A stretch of DNA of 33,605 nt from Pseudorhodobacter sp. (GCF_030452865.1 NZ_JAKDLJ010000002.1:1-33605), one strand, 5' to 3'; numbered from the stretch's first letter, positions 1-9,373 are shown. Numbers and translations are program-made. Notes: a model not told the origin generated them from the letters alone.

Positions 1-676
1 CACCGCGCGCATATGCGGTGGCAATCGCCGATTGTGCATCGGCGGCGCGTTCCGCCTGCCCTGAAACCATCGCTGAAAAGGCGCGGCCCACCCGGTCCCA
101 GCGATTGTCGCGGTCCATCGCCCAATAGCGGCCGATCACCGTGCCGACCCGCGCACCCTCCGGCAAACCCGCCAGCAAGCGCCCGATGTACTTAGGCGCC
201 GAATCCGGTGCGACATCGCGCCCGTCAGTGATCGCGTGGATAACAACCGGAACCCCAGCGCCAGCGACTGCCGTTGCCGCAGCGATCACATGCGCAACAT
301 GGCCATGCACCCCGCCGTCAGAAATCACCCCCATCAGATGCGCCGCGCCGCCTGACGCTTTCAACCGCTTGATGAATTCCAAAAGCTGCGGGTTCTGCCC
401 GAAAGAGCCTTCCTCAATCGCCAGATCAATCGCTCCCAGATCCATCGCCACCACGCGGCCGGCGCCGATATTGGTGTGGCCGACTTCGGAATTGCCCATC
501 TGCCCACGCGGCAACCCCACGTCAGGGCCGTGGGTGATCAGCGTTGCATGTGGGCAACTGGCCATCAATCGGTCAAAATTTGGCGTCCTCGCCAAAACCG
601 GCGCGTTGGCGCTGACATCCGCATTCAAGCCCCAACCATCCAGAATGCACAGGACAACGGGTTTCGGAACTGCCAT
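1..676 (-). CDS. gpmI: 2,3-bisphosphoglycerate-independent phosphoglycerate mutase, C-terminus off window
   Basis: Minus-strand frame from ATG at 676 reads MAVPKPVVLCILDGWGLNADVSANAPVLARTPNFDRLMASCPHATLITHGPDVGLPRGQMGNSEVGHTNIGAGRVV..., with GpmI family motifs (LDGWG, GQMGNSEVGHTNIGAGR). Runs off the left edge. Confidence 0.96.
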   Translation of the reverse strand, partial: MAVPKPVVLCILDGWGLNADVSANAPVLARTPNFDRLMASCPHATLITHGPDVGLPRGQMGNSEVGHTNIGAGRVVAMDLGAIDLAIEEGSFGQNPQLLEFIKRLKASGGAAHLMGVISDGGVHGHVAHVIAAATAVAGAGVPVVIHAITDGRDVAPDSAPKYIGRLLAGLPEGARVGTVIGRYWAMDRDNRWDRVGRAFSAMVSGQAERAADAQSAIATAYARG

Positions 677-775
677 GGCGCGGACCTCTGCACTGATTTC
701 GCCCGGTTTTACGCTGTGCTGACGCATTCGGCAACCGGGCGCATTGCTATCGGCCAAAGGATCGCTACTTCCAGC

Positions 776-796
776 TTCATCTTGGTAAAAATACCT
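776..796 (-). repeat. 21-bp intergenic element, copy 1
   Basis: Plus strand TTCATCTTGGTAAAAATACCT; 20/21 identical to 21800-21820. Confidence 0.75.
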
Positions 797-818
797 ATAC
801 CCCAGCAACCAAGCGATA

Positions 819-1289
819 TCACAGTCGGTGGTAAGGACTGCCCGCCAAAATTGACGCCGCGCGGTAAAGCTGCTCTGTCAACATCACCCGCACCAGCATA
901 TGCGGCCAAACCATCGCCCCGAAGGACAGCGCAAAATCGGTCCCTTCCCGAAAAGACGGCGCCAGCCCATCCGCACCGCCGATAACAAAGGCAACATCCT
1001 GCCGCCCTGCATCGCGCCAGCGGGCCACATGATCGGCCAGTTCAGGGCTCGAAAGCACACGCCCGCGTTCATCCATTACGACCGTAAATGCCCCCGATGG
1101 CACGGCACGCGACAAAAGCACCGCTTCCGCTTCCATGCCGCCAGCTTTGCGGTCCTCGACTTCAACTTCCGCCAAAGGGCCAAGCCCCAACGCCCGGCCC
1201 GTGCGGTTGAACCGCGTCACATAATCGTCAATCAATTCGCGCTCTGGCCCGGTCCGCAACCGGCCCACGGCGCACAGATGCAAGCGCAT
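819..1289 (-). CDS. rlmH: 23S rRNA (pseudouridine1915-N3)-methyltransferase RlmH
   Basis: MRLHLCAVGRLRTGPERELIDDYVTRF...FVIGGADGLAPSFR...LSFGAMVWPHMLVRVMLTEQLYRA...SPYHRL, a typical RlmH sequence. Its ATG overlaps the rsfS stop (ATGA). The track ORF start at 1337 is an N-terminal over-extension. Confidence 0.95.
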   Translation of the reverse strand: MRLHLCAVGRLRTGPERELIDDYVTRFNRTGRALGLGPLAEVEVEDRKAGGMEAEAVLLSRAVPSGAFTVVMDERGRVLSSPELADHVARWRDAGRQDVAFVIGGADGLAPSFREGTDFALSFGAMVWPHMLVRVMLTEQLYRAASILAGSPYHRL

Positions 1290-1675
1290 CAGTCTTCCTC
1301 GCGCACGCCGATGCCCATATGCCCGCCGGGCTGCCACATCTTTTCGAGGTCGTAAAACTCGCGCACTTCAGGACGGAAAACATGGACGATCACATCGCCT
1401 GCATCCAGCAGAACCCAATCGCCGGTTTCTTTGCCTTCGGTCTTGCAGACCATGCCGAATTCATGCTTCAGCCTGTCGCCGAGTTTTTCCGCTATCGTCA
1501 CCACCTGCCGCGTCGATCGACCGGAGCATATGACCATATAATCCGCCATGTCAGAGCGCCCGCGCAGATCAATCTGTACCACCGCTTCGGCCTTGTCATC
1601 CTCCACTGAGGCGATGATTCGCGCCAAAAGCGCCTCGGAACCAGGTGGATGTTCGGAATGGGCCGCGTCGGTCAC
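1289..1675 (-). CDS. rsfS: ribosomal silencing factor RsfS
   Basis: 128 aa; DMADYMVICSGRSTRQVVTIAEKLGDRLK...GDWVLLDAGDVIVHVFRPEVREFYDLEKMW is a typical RsfS/Iojap signature. Confidence 0.95.
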   Translation of the reverse strand: MTDAAHSEHPPGSEALLARIIASVEDDKAEAVVQIDLRGRSDMADYMVICSGRSTRQVVTIAEKLGDRLKHEFGMVCKTEGKETGDWVLLDAGDVIVHVFRPEVREFYDLEKMWQPGGHMGIGVREED

Positions 1676-1904
1676 GGGCGCAGCCCTTGGGCCGACAGGC
1701 AGCCCGGTCGCAGGATCAGAATGAGACAGGACATCACCCTCCAGTATTTCGCGCGCCAGCCCATGCCATCAATGGCCCGCCCCCGGCGCAGGGCATGTGT
1801 CGCAAAGTATCACCCTGCGGCGGAAACCTCAATCACAGCAGGGCGCAAGGTGCAAGCCGCGAAGCGGCAGCAATGAACCATTCTCCGCCGGCCGCCTGCG
1901 AAAT

Positions 1905-3305
1905 TCACACATCCCCCACCAGGGGATTTTTCGACGTATCGCCCAACATCCGCACCTCGCGCTGCGGGAACGGGATCGAAATGCCATGCGCCTTGAACGT
2001 ATCCCACAGCGCCAGATAGACGTTGCCGCGAATATTGGTCAGCCCTGCCGTCGGATCAGAAATCCAGAATCGCAGGATGTAATCCACGGAACTGTCACCG
2101 AAGCCCACGATATGACACACTGGCGCGCGGTCTTTCAGTACGCGGTTCGCACTCAGCGCCGCCTCGATCGCCAGCTCGCGCACTTGATGCGGATCGTCGC
2201 CGTAAGCCGTGCCGAAAAACAGGTCAAGCCGTACAAAATCATGGCTGTGCGACCAGTTCACAACCTGCCCGGTGATCAGATCCTCATTCGGGATCAGGTA
2301 TTCCTTGCCGTCCCGCGTGACGACGGAGACATATCGCGCACCAAGGCTTTCAATCCAGCCGAAGGTATCGCCAAGGCTGATGACATCGCCGGGCTTGATC
2401 GACTTGTCGAGCAGAATGATTATGCCTGACACAAGGTTCGACACCACCTTTTGCAGGCCGAAACCGAGGCCAACACCGATGGCACCGGACAGCACCGCGA
2501 GCCCGGTCAGATCGAAGCCCACCGCCTTCAATCCGATGAAGATTGCACCACCGACAAGGAAAAGCTGCGTCGCCTTGATCGCCAACACCTGCATGGAGGG
2601 GCTGATATCCGGGTTCTTGCGGATGCGACCGGTCACTGTCCGGGTCAGGAACCGTGCGGCGGTTACCAGAAGCCCCGTCACGATCAGCGCCTTGATCACC
2701 GTAAGCGCCGACAGCCGGAATTCCCCGAAGGTGATCGCCAGACTGTCCAGAAACGACAGTACACCTGCATCGAACCCGAGGATCAGCGCAACAACCCAGA
2801 TCCCCGCGCCCCATGTCACCACTCGCGAGACAAAGCGGTTCCCGATCAGTTTTGCGGCAAGGTTCACGACCAGCAAAGCGATTGCAATACTGGCAGCCAC
2901 TTCGATCAATTGGCTGCGAGAGGGCCAGGTGACCTGATGCATGACCCAATAGGTCAGCCAACTCAACACCGTGAAAATAATCAATGTCATGTTGCGATCA
3001 ACGATTACCACCCAGCGCAATTGCCATTTGGCAAGCCCCTCATGTTCGCGCGCCCAACCCGTCAAGCGGCGAGAGGCGATGCCGCGCAACAGCCATGCCG
3101 CCACCAGCAGAACAATAATTCCCGCAACCTGATAAAGCCGCCACGGCACCATCAAGGAGAGCACGAAATCCTCACCTTGGGAAATCAGTCCCGTCGTTGC
3201 GTTCAGGATCTCCGGGTCGATCTGTTCGGTTGGGTCCATCCGCGGCAATTTCCTTTCGGGGCGTGGGGCTTCGTTTACTTTAGGCCGCACTGTCACTGTT
3301 GCCAA
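1905..3305 (-). CDS. mechanosensitive ion channel, MscS family
   Basis: 466 aa; several TM helices, then GLAVLSGAIGVGLGFGLQKVVSNLVSGIIILLDKSIKPGDVI...GWIESLGARYVSVVTRDGKEYLIPNEDLITGQVVNWSHS, the MscS TM3/beta domain signature. Confidence 0.93.
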   Translation of the reverse strand: MATVTVRPKVNEAPRPERKLPRMDPTEQIDPEILNATTGLISQGEDFVLSLMVPWRLYQVAGIIVLLVAAWLLRGIASRRLTGWAREHEGLAKWQLRWVVIVDRNMTLIIFTVLSWLTYWVMHQVTWPSRSQLIEVAASIAIALLVVNLAAKLIGNRFVSRVVTWGAGIWVVALILGFDAGVLSFLDSLAITFGEFRLSALTVIKALIVTGLLVTAARFLTRTVTGRIRKNPDISPSMQVLAIKATQLFLVGGAIFIGLKAVGFDLTGLAVLSGAIGVGLGFGLQKVVSNLVSGIIILLDKSIKPGDVISLGDTFGWIESLGARYVSVVTRDGKEYLIPNEDLITGQVVNWSHSHDFVRLDLFFGTAYGDDPHQVRELAIEAALSANRVLKDRAPVCHIVGFGDSSVDYILRFWISDPTAGLTNIRGNVYLALWDTFKAHGISIPFPQREVRMLGDTSKNPLVGDV

Positions 3306-3500
3306 TCATATTGCCCCCGCTCACGAAAAAGCGTATGACATGACGCATGATCCGCTTTTTCGACATCGATGATCGCGCACGCTTGCCTTGGCGTTTTTTT
3401 GGCCAATGCCGGTCTGTGCTCGCGCAGGGCTGATCGCCGCCGGTCTTTGCCGTTCGCGGCCCCCAATCCCATTCCCCCAGCTATATGAGAGACCTGAGCC

Positions 3501-4919
3501 ATGAAAGCTCGTACGCTTTACGACAAAATCTGGGACGATCATGTCGTCCACCAAGCCGAAGACGGCACCTGCCTTTTGTATATCGACCGCCATTTGGTGC
3601 ATGAAGTCACCAGCCCACAGGCGTTCGAAGGGCTGCGGATGACGGGCCGCAAAGTGCGCGCGCCGGAAAAAACCATTGCCGTGCCGGACCATAATGTGCC
3701 GACGACATTGGACCGCGCCAATGCCGCGACCATGACCGAGGACAGCCGGATTCAGGTGGAGGCGCTGGACAAGAACGCCAAGGATTTCGGCGTGCATTAC
3801 TATCCGGTGTCCGATGTGCGCCAGGGCATCGTGCATATCGTTGGCCCGGAACAGGGCTGGACCCTGCCTGGCATGACTGTGGTTTGTGGTGATTCACACA
3901 CCGCCACCCACGGCGCATTCGGCGCTTTGGCGCATGGGATTGGCACCTCGGAGGTGGAGCATGTTCTGGCCACCCAAACGCTGATCCAGCGCAAGGCCAA
4001 GAATTTCAAGGTGGAAATCACCGGCAGCCTGCGCCCCGGCGTGACCGCCAAGGATATCACGCTGTCGGTGATCGGCAAGACCGGCACCGCAGGCGGCACC
4101 GGTTATGTCATTGAGTATTGCGGCCAAGCCATTCGCGAGCTTTCGATGGAAGGCCGCATGACCGTGTGCAACATGGCGATCGAAGGCGGGGCACGGGCTG
4201 GTCTGATTGCCCCGGACGAGAAAACCTTTGCCTATTGCATGGGCCGGCCGCATGCCCCGAAGGGCGCTGCGTGGGAGGCCGCGCTGACCTATTGGAAAAC
4301 CCTGTTTTCCGATGAGGGCGCGCAGTTTGACAAGGTTGTCACCCTGAAAGGCGAAGATATCGCACCCGTGGTCACATGGGGCACCTCGCCCGAGGATGTT
4401 TTGCCGATCACCGGCACCGTCCCCGCCGCGTCCGATTTCAAAGGCGGCAAGGTGGAGGCGGCGCAGCGGTCCTTGGATTATATGGGCCTGACGCCGGGGA
4501 TGAAGCTGACCGATATCAAGATTGATACGGTTTTCATCGGCTCTTGCACCAACGGCCGGATTGAGGATTTGCGCGCCGCTGCCGCAATATTGAAAGGCAA
4601 AAAGATCAAGGACGGGATGCGCGCGATGGTGGTGCCGGGGTCCGGCCTGGTGCGGGCGCAGGCCGAGGAGGAAGGTCTGGCACAGATTTTCATCGACGCC
4701 GGTTTTGAATGGCGACTGGCTGGCTGTTCGATGTGCCTTGCAATGAACCCCGACCAACTCGCACCGCAGGAACGTTGCGCCGCAACCTCCAACCGCAACT
4801 TTGAAGGCCGCCAGGGCCGCGGTGGCCGCACGCATCTGCTGTCGCCTGCGATGGCCGCCGCCGCTGCCGTTACCGGGCATTTGACAGATATTCGGGAAAT
4901 GATGGAGGAGTCGGTCTGA
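3501..4919 (+). CDS. leuC: 3-isopropylmalate dehydratase large subunit
   Basis: 472 aa; [16 protein letters not shown]...[34 protein letters not shown]...[18 protein letters not shown]...[12 protein letters not shown], with Fe-S cysteines. Confidence 0.98.
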   Translation: MKARTLYDKIWDDHVVHQAEDGTCLLYIDRHLVHEVTSPQAFEGLRMTGRKVRAPEKTIAVPDHNVPTTLDRANAATMTEDSRIQVEALDKNAKDFGVHYYPVSDVRQGIVHIVGPEQGWTLPGMTVVCGDSHTATHGAFGALAHGIGTSEVEHVLATQTLIQRKAKNFKVEITGSLRPGVTAKDITLSVIGKTGTAGGTGYVIEYCGQAIRELSMEGRMTVCNMAIEGGARAGLIAPDEKTFAYCMGRPHAPKGAAWEAALTYWKTLFSDEGAQFDKVVTLKGEDIAPVVTWGTSPEDVLPITGTVPAASDFKGGKVEAAQRSLDYMGLTPGMKLTDIKIDTVFIGSCTNGRIEDLRAAAAILKGKKIKDGMRAMVVPGSGLVRAQAEEEGLAQIFIDAGFEWRLAGCSMCLAMNPDQLAPQERCAATSNRNFEGRQGRGGRTHLLSPAMAAAAAVTGHLTDIREMMEESV

Positions 4920-4939
4920 CGATGCGCGCGCCTTCCCTC

Positions 4940-4963
4940 GGGTCGCTATTTCAAGAGCGACCC
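4940..4963 (+). promoter_or_regulatory. intercistronic stem-loop
   Basis: GGGTCGCT-atttcaag-AGCGACCC: perfect 8-bp arms, 8-nt loop, no following T-tract, directly abutting the ATG at 4964. Confidence 0.55.
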
Positions 4964-5269
4964 ATGCAATACGGCCTTCGCGGCGATCCCGGCCTTTGGG
5001 ATGAATTGGAGGCGCGCTTTGCCGCGACACCAATGCCCGATAGCTTTGCAGCCCTGTGGCATTTGCTTGAGGAAGGGTATCAAGATGCTGTCGGTCAACC
5101 GCTCATCCAACCGGATTTCGTGCATGTTGAGCGTTTCAACCGTGGCGGCATGTCACAAGGCGCCGTTTCGCCCGAAGCATGGGCCGAACGGCTTTTCCCC
5201 CTGATTTCAAATCGCTTTGCCGCGCATTGCCATCGGCAATCGTCGCAACACACCGACCGCAAGAGGTAA
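4964..5269 (+). CDS. conserved-looking hypothetical small protein between leuC and leuD
   Basis: ORF 4922..5269. Start placed at the second ATG ([46 protein letters not shown]...), directly after a perfect inverted repeat. Same strand and tightly spaced between leuC and leuD; no family recognised. Confidence 0.6.
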   Translation: MQYGLRGDPGLWDELEARFAATPMPDSFAALWHLLEEGYQDAVGQPLIQPDFVHVERFNRGGMSQGAVSPEAWAERLFPLISNRFAAHCHRQSSQHTDRKR

Positions 5270-5273
5270 CACC

Positions 5274-5879
5274 ATGACACCTTTCGACAAACTCACCGGG
5301 GTTGCCGCCCCTATGCCCTTGGTCAATATCGACACCGATATGATCATCCCCAAGCAGTTCCTGAAAACCATCAAACGCTCTGGCCTTGGGGCCAATCTGT
5401 TTGATGAAATGCGCTTCACGCAGGACGGAGCAGAAATTCCGGACTTTGTGTTGAACCAACCCGCTTATCGCAAGGCGGAAATCATCGTGGCAGGCGACAA
5501 CTTTGGCTGCGGCTCCTCGCGCGAACATGCGCCTTGGGCGCTTTTGGACTTTGGCATCCGCTCGGTCATCTCCACTAGCTTTGCCGACATCTTCTATAAC
5601 AACTGCTTCAAGAACGGCATCCTGCCGATCGTGATGCCGGAAAACGTGGTCAAGGTCTTGATGGAAGACGCGCGGCGCGGCGCGAATGCACGCATCACCG
5701 TTGATCTGGAGGCGCAGACCGTCACCACCTCTGACGGGCAGTCCTTTCCGTTCGAAGTGGACGCCCACAGAAAGCATTGCCTTATGAACGGCTTGGACGA
5801 TATCGGGCTGACAATGGAAAAAGCAGCGGCGATTGACAGCTATGAGTCGAAAGCAGCCACCCAACGCCCTTGGGTCTAA
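5274..5879 (+). CDS. leuD: 3-isopropylmalate dehydratase small subunit
   Basis: [39 protein letters not shown]...[29 protein letters not shown] aagaggtaacaccATG. Confidence 0.97.
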   Translation: MTPFDKLTGVAAPMPLVNIDTDMIIPKQFLKTIKRSGLGANLFDEMRFTQDGAEIPDFVLNQPAYRKAEIIVAGDNFGCGSSREHAPWALLDFGIRSVISTSFADIFYNNCFKNGILPIVMPENVVKVLMEDARRGANARITVDLEAQTVTTSDGQSFPFEVDAHRKHCLMNGLDDIGLTMEKAAAIDSYESKAATQRPWV

Positions 5880-5902
5880 GACAGACCAAACCACAACATC
5901 TG

Positions 5903-5930
5903 GGGTCGCCCGCCGGGCGGCCTTTTTTTT
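5903..5930 (+). terminator. Rho-independent terminator after leuD
   Basis: GGTCGCCCG/CGGGCGGCC hairpin (one G-U pair) followed by eight T. Confidence 0.88.
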
Positions 5931-6002
5931 AACCATAATTTGATGCAATCAAGCGACACATTTTCCGCCAAACCGCCATAAAATTTATGTTTTCTTTCGG
6001 TC

Positions 6003-6971
6003 ATGGTTGCGTGGCTATTCGAAAGAAGGCACAATTTGGGCAAGATTAAGGCAGACCGCCACAATGCGCGGAATTACGCTGGGACAAAAGTACGGCATCG
6101 TATCGTACTTGCCCTGAATGAGGATAGAGCAGCAGTGCTTTCGCAATTCACCGGCGCGCTTATGCGGGCCTGCATCATGATGGTGCTTGTCGCCACGCCT
6201 TCCGTGCTTTTGCCGGGCGTAACGGCCGACGGAAAACAAATGGTGGCGCTGGTTGCGCTGTTCGCGGGCGTGCTGACCTTTGTTGAATACAACGCGACCT
6301 ATCCCGGTTTGATCGAGTTTCGCGACGCCCCACCCTATAACCGCACCCGCGTTCTGATGCTGCTCAGCATCGTTTTCTTCCTGTCGATCATGGCTCGCAA
6401 TGAGGTCGCGCCCTCCACCCTCGCCCGGTTGTTTGAGGCGATTGGCGTTGTGATCGGGCGCGCGTTGGATTTCCCCTATTCCCCCGTCCGCCTGCTGACC
6501 CTGACACTGGCCAGTCATGACTCCCCGGTTCATCTTGCGATGGTGCGCAGTGCCGCCGGCGTGGCCTATCTGTTTTCGATTTTTGCGCTGGCGATCTTTG
6601 CACTCCTGCTGCGCATCAATGACTGGCCGTCGCAGAACGGGGCGTTCAATGTGTGGATCAACTTGCCGACCTTTGATCCGACGGCCGGGGGTGATGTTGT
6701 GACACGGCTGGAACGCGACGCACGGTTCAACCTTGCTTTGGGGTTCCTGCTGCCGTTCCTGATCCCTGCTATTGTCAAGTTCGGCGGCATGGGGCTCGGT
6801 GCGATTGATTTGCACCACACGCCAACACTGGTCTGGCTGATTGCGTCCTGGGCGTTTCTGCCTGCATCCTTGTTCATGCGCGGAATTGCAATGACCCGGA
6901 TCGCGAGCATGATCCGTCATAAAAGAGAGCGCGGCGTCGAAAAAGCGGTGCCGGGCTACATTCCCGCTTGA
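6003..6971 (+). CDS. uncharacterised multi-pass membrane protein
   Basis: ORF 322 aa with several hydrophobic segments (MRACIMMVLVATPSVLLPG, MLLSIVFFLSIMA, YLFSIFALAIFALLL, LALGFLLPFLIPAI). The start may be GTG 6135 or ATG 6168, because the first ~44 codons overlap an AT-rich inverted-repeat region. Confidence 0.75.
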   Translation: MVAWLFERRHNLGKIKADRHNARNYAGTKVRHRIVLALNEDRAAVLSQFTGALMRACIMMVLVATPSVLLPGVTADGKQMVALVALFAGVLTFVEYNATYPGLIEFRDAPPYNRTRVLMLLSIVFFLSIMARNEVAPSTLARLFEAIGVVIGRALDFPYSPVRLLTLTLASHDSPVHLAMVRSAAGVAYLFSIFALAIFALLLRINDWPSQNGAFNVWINLPTFDPTAGGDVVTRLERDARFNLALGFLLPFLIPAIVKFGGMGLGAIDLHHTPTLVWLIASWAFLPASLFMRGIAMTRIASMIRHKRERGVEKAVPGYIPA

Positions 6972-8032
6972 TCCGCCTTTGGGCGGCACTATTGCTGCTT
7001 GCCAGCGCAAGTTTGGCCCAGTCCCCACCTGACCGCCTGCGCATTGCCACCTATAACCCCGATCTGCACCGCAAGGGGCCGGGTCTGCTGCTGCGCGACA
7101 TCCTGTCTGGCAAAGACCCGCAAATCATCGCCGTTGTCGAAACCGTTGCCGCGTTGCGCGCCGATGTTCTGGTCCTCACTGATTTCGATTTTGATCATGA
7201 TCTGGTCGCCTTGGCGGCGCTGGCCGCAGCGTTGGCGGCTGAAGGCAGCCCCTACCCCTACCGTTTCGCGATCCGTCCAAACACTGGCATGACAACGGGA
7301 TTGGACCTTGATGGTGATGGTCGCCTTGGCGGGCCGGCCGATGCGCAAGGGTTCGGGTTTTTCGCAGGTCAAGGCGGCTTGGCCGTTCTATCGCGCCTGC
7401 CGATTGACCGCGAAGCGGCGCGCGATTTCAGCGAGTTCCTGTGGACGGAACTACCGGGCAACCTGATCGGCGACAGCCTGTCGCCCGAGGCGCGTGCTGT
7501 GCAGCGCCTGTCCAGTACCGCACATTGGGATGTACCGCTGATCCTGCCCAATGGTGAGCGACTTTCGTTGTTGATCTGGCACGCCACGCCACCGGTGTTT
7601 GACGGCCCGCAAGACCGCAATGGCCGCCGCAACCATGATGAGGCTGCATTCTGGCTGCACCTGCTGGACGGGGCTTTGCCGATGCCCGCCCCCAAGTCGC
7701 CTTTCATCCTGCTGGGCGAAGCGAAACTTGACGCGATTGATGGCGATGGTCGTCAGGCGGCAATCAATGCGTTGATCCGTCACCCCAAACTGCAAGATAT
7801 TGCGCCCAGAGGCAAAAGCACCCATTACGACACGGGCCAGAAGGGTGACCCGGCCATGGATACCGCGCTTTACGATTTCGGAGGCCTGCGGGTGGATTAT
7901 GTGCTGCCCTCCGCCGATCTGACAGTTCTGGACTCGGGGGTGCTCTGGCCAGTTGAGAACACGCCATTGGCCGAGACAACCGCCCGCGCCTCTCGTCACC
8001 ATCCGGTTTGGGTCGATATAGCCCTGCCCTGA
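6968..8032 (+). CDS. secreted endonuclease/exonuclease/phosphatase (EEP)-family protein
   Basis: TTG start overlapping the previous stop (TTGA). Signal peptide IRLWAALLLLASASLAQ, then LRIATYNP...DVLVLTDFDFD...LSLLIWHATPPVFDG...LRVDYVLPS...ASRHHPVWVDIALP. Confidence 0.82.
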   Translation: MIRLWAALLLLASASLAQSPPDRLRIATYNPDLHRKGPGLLLRDILSGKDPQIIAVVETVAALRADVLVLTDFDFDHDLVALAALAAALAAEGSPYPYRFAIRPNTGMTTGLDLDGDGRLGGPADAQGFGFFAGQGGLAVLSRLPIDREAARDFSEFLWTELPGNLIGDSLSPEARAVQRLSSTAHWDVPLILPNGERLSLLIWHATPPVFDGPQDRNGRRNHDEAAFWLHLLDGALPMPAPKSPFILLGEAKLDAIDGDGRQAAINALIRHPKLQDIAPRGKSTHYDTGQKGDPAMDTALYDFGGLRVDYVLPSADLTVLDSGVLWPVENTPLAETTARASRHHPVWVDIALP

Positions 8033-8045
8033 GCCCGCCTGCCGC

Positions 8046-8073
8046 TTGACCCTGCCGGACCAAAACGCTAGGC
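8046..8073 (+). promoter_or_regulatory. candidate sigma-70-type promoter for leuB
   Basis: TTGACC (8046-8051), 16-bp spacer, CTAGGC (8068-8073), just upstream of leuB; by eye only. Confidence 0.35.
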
Positions 8074-8113
8074 CAACCGCAACCCATTTCCATTGAATTT
8101 ACAGGAGCGTTCC

Positions 8114-9223
8114 TTGGCCAATCCTTCCCTCCTTATCCTCGCCGGTGACGGCATCGGCCCCGAAGTCATGGCCGAGGTCAAAAAAGTGATCACATGGTTC
8201 GGCGACAAACGTGGCGTGCATTTCGATGTCTCCGAAGATCTGGTCGGCGGCTGCGCCTATGACCAGCACGGCACCCCGTTGCATGACAAAACCATGGCGC
8301 GCGCGATGGAAGTGGACGCCGTGCTTTTGGGTGCGGTTGGCGGCCCGAAATATGACAACCTTGATTTTTCCGTTAAGCCGGAGCGTGGGCTGCTGCGTCT
8401 GCGCAAGGAAATGGACCTGTTTTCAAACCTGCGCCCGGCCCAATGCTTTGACGCGCTTGCCGATTTTTCCAGCCTGAAAAAGGAGATCGTCGCCGGTCTC
8501 GATATCATGATCGTCCGTGAACTCACCTCCGGCGTCTATTTCGGCGAACCGCGCGGAATTTTCCCGGATAACGAAGGCGGGCGCGTTGGCGTCAACACCC
8601 AGCGCTACACCACCAATGAAATCCGTCGTGTTGCCCGCTCGGCGTTTGAGTTGGCCAAGCGCCGCAACAACAAAGTCTGCTCGATGGAAAAGGCCAATGT
8701 GATGGAATCCGGCATCCTGTGGCGCGAGGAAGTGCAATGGGTGCATGACAACGAATATCCGGAGGTGGAACTGTCGCATATGTATGCCGACAATGGCGCG
8801 ATGCAGTTGGTGCGCTGGCCGAAGCAGTTTGACGTGATCGTGACAGATAACCTCTTTGGCGATCTGTTGTCGGATTGCGCGGCGATGCTGACCGGTTCGC
8901 TTGGAATGTTGCCGTCGGCCAGCCTTGGCGCGGTGCAGGAAAATGGCCACCCCAAAGCGCTCTATGAACCGGTCCACGGCTCCGCCCCCGACATCGCGGG
9001 TCAGGGCAAGGCCAACCCGATCGCCTGCATCCTGTCGTTTGCCATGGCGCTGCGCTATTCTTTCGATATGGGCGACGATGCGACCCGCGTGGAAAAAGCC
9101 GTGGAGAAGGTATTGGCAGATGGCGCGCGCACGGCCGATCTGATGGGCAAGGACGGCGGCACCCCGATCAGCACATCTGCAATGGGCGACGCGATCTTGG
9201 CGGCGCTGGACGCGAGCCTCTGA
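8114..9223 (+). CDS. leuB: 3-isopropylmalate dehydrogenase
   Basis: [24 protein letters not shown]...[10 protein letters not shown]...[14 protein letters not shown]...[21 protein letters not shown] at 8114 has SD AGGAG six nt upstream; the track ORF starts at 8093. Confidence 0.95.
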   Translation: MANPSLLILAGDGIGPEVMAEVKKVITWFGDKRGVHFDVSEDLVGGCAYDQHGTPLHDKTMARAMEVDAVLLGAVGGPKYDNLDFSVKPERGLLRLRKEMDLFSNLRPAQCFDALADFSSLKKEIVAGLDIMIVRELTSGVYFGEPRGIFPDNEGGRVGVNTQRYTTNEIRRVARSAFELAKRRNNKVCSMEKANVMESGILWREEVQWVHDNEYPEVELSHMYADNGAMQLVRWPKQFDVIVTDNLFGDLLSDCAAMLTGSLGMLPSASLGAVQENGHPKALYEPVHGSAPDIAGQGKANPIACILSFAMALRYSFDMGDDATRVEKAVEKVLADGARTADLMGKDGGTPISTSAMGDAILAALDASL

Positions 9224-9373
9224 TCCTTTCCGGGAATACTTCCACCCTCCGTCGATGGGATTGCCAGGAATTGCTTTGCTGCGGTTTCTGGTAATGACAG
9301 GGCGCGGCCCTTGCATTTTAGCGCTAACACGCTCATCAGCAGGGGTGGAACGGTTGGGCAAATCGAGACTGTC

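Noticed and set aside
3346-3488. Short ORFs upstream of leuC (e.g. 3369..3488, 39 aa) as a possible leucine attenuator leader peptide
   Set aside because: No run of Leu codons (4 scattered Leu in 39 aa) and no convincing terminator/antiterminator hairpin before leuC.
3894-5033. 379-aa minus-strand ORF
   Set aside because: Antisense shadow of leuC and the downstream spacer ORF.
6015-7028. 337-aa minus-strand ORF opposite the membrane protein
   Set aside because: Gln/Arg/His-rich composition typical of antisense translation of a membrane protein.
8423-9361. 312-aa minus-strand ORF
   Set aside because: Antisense shadow of leuB with no recognisable domain.
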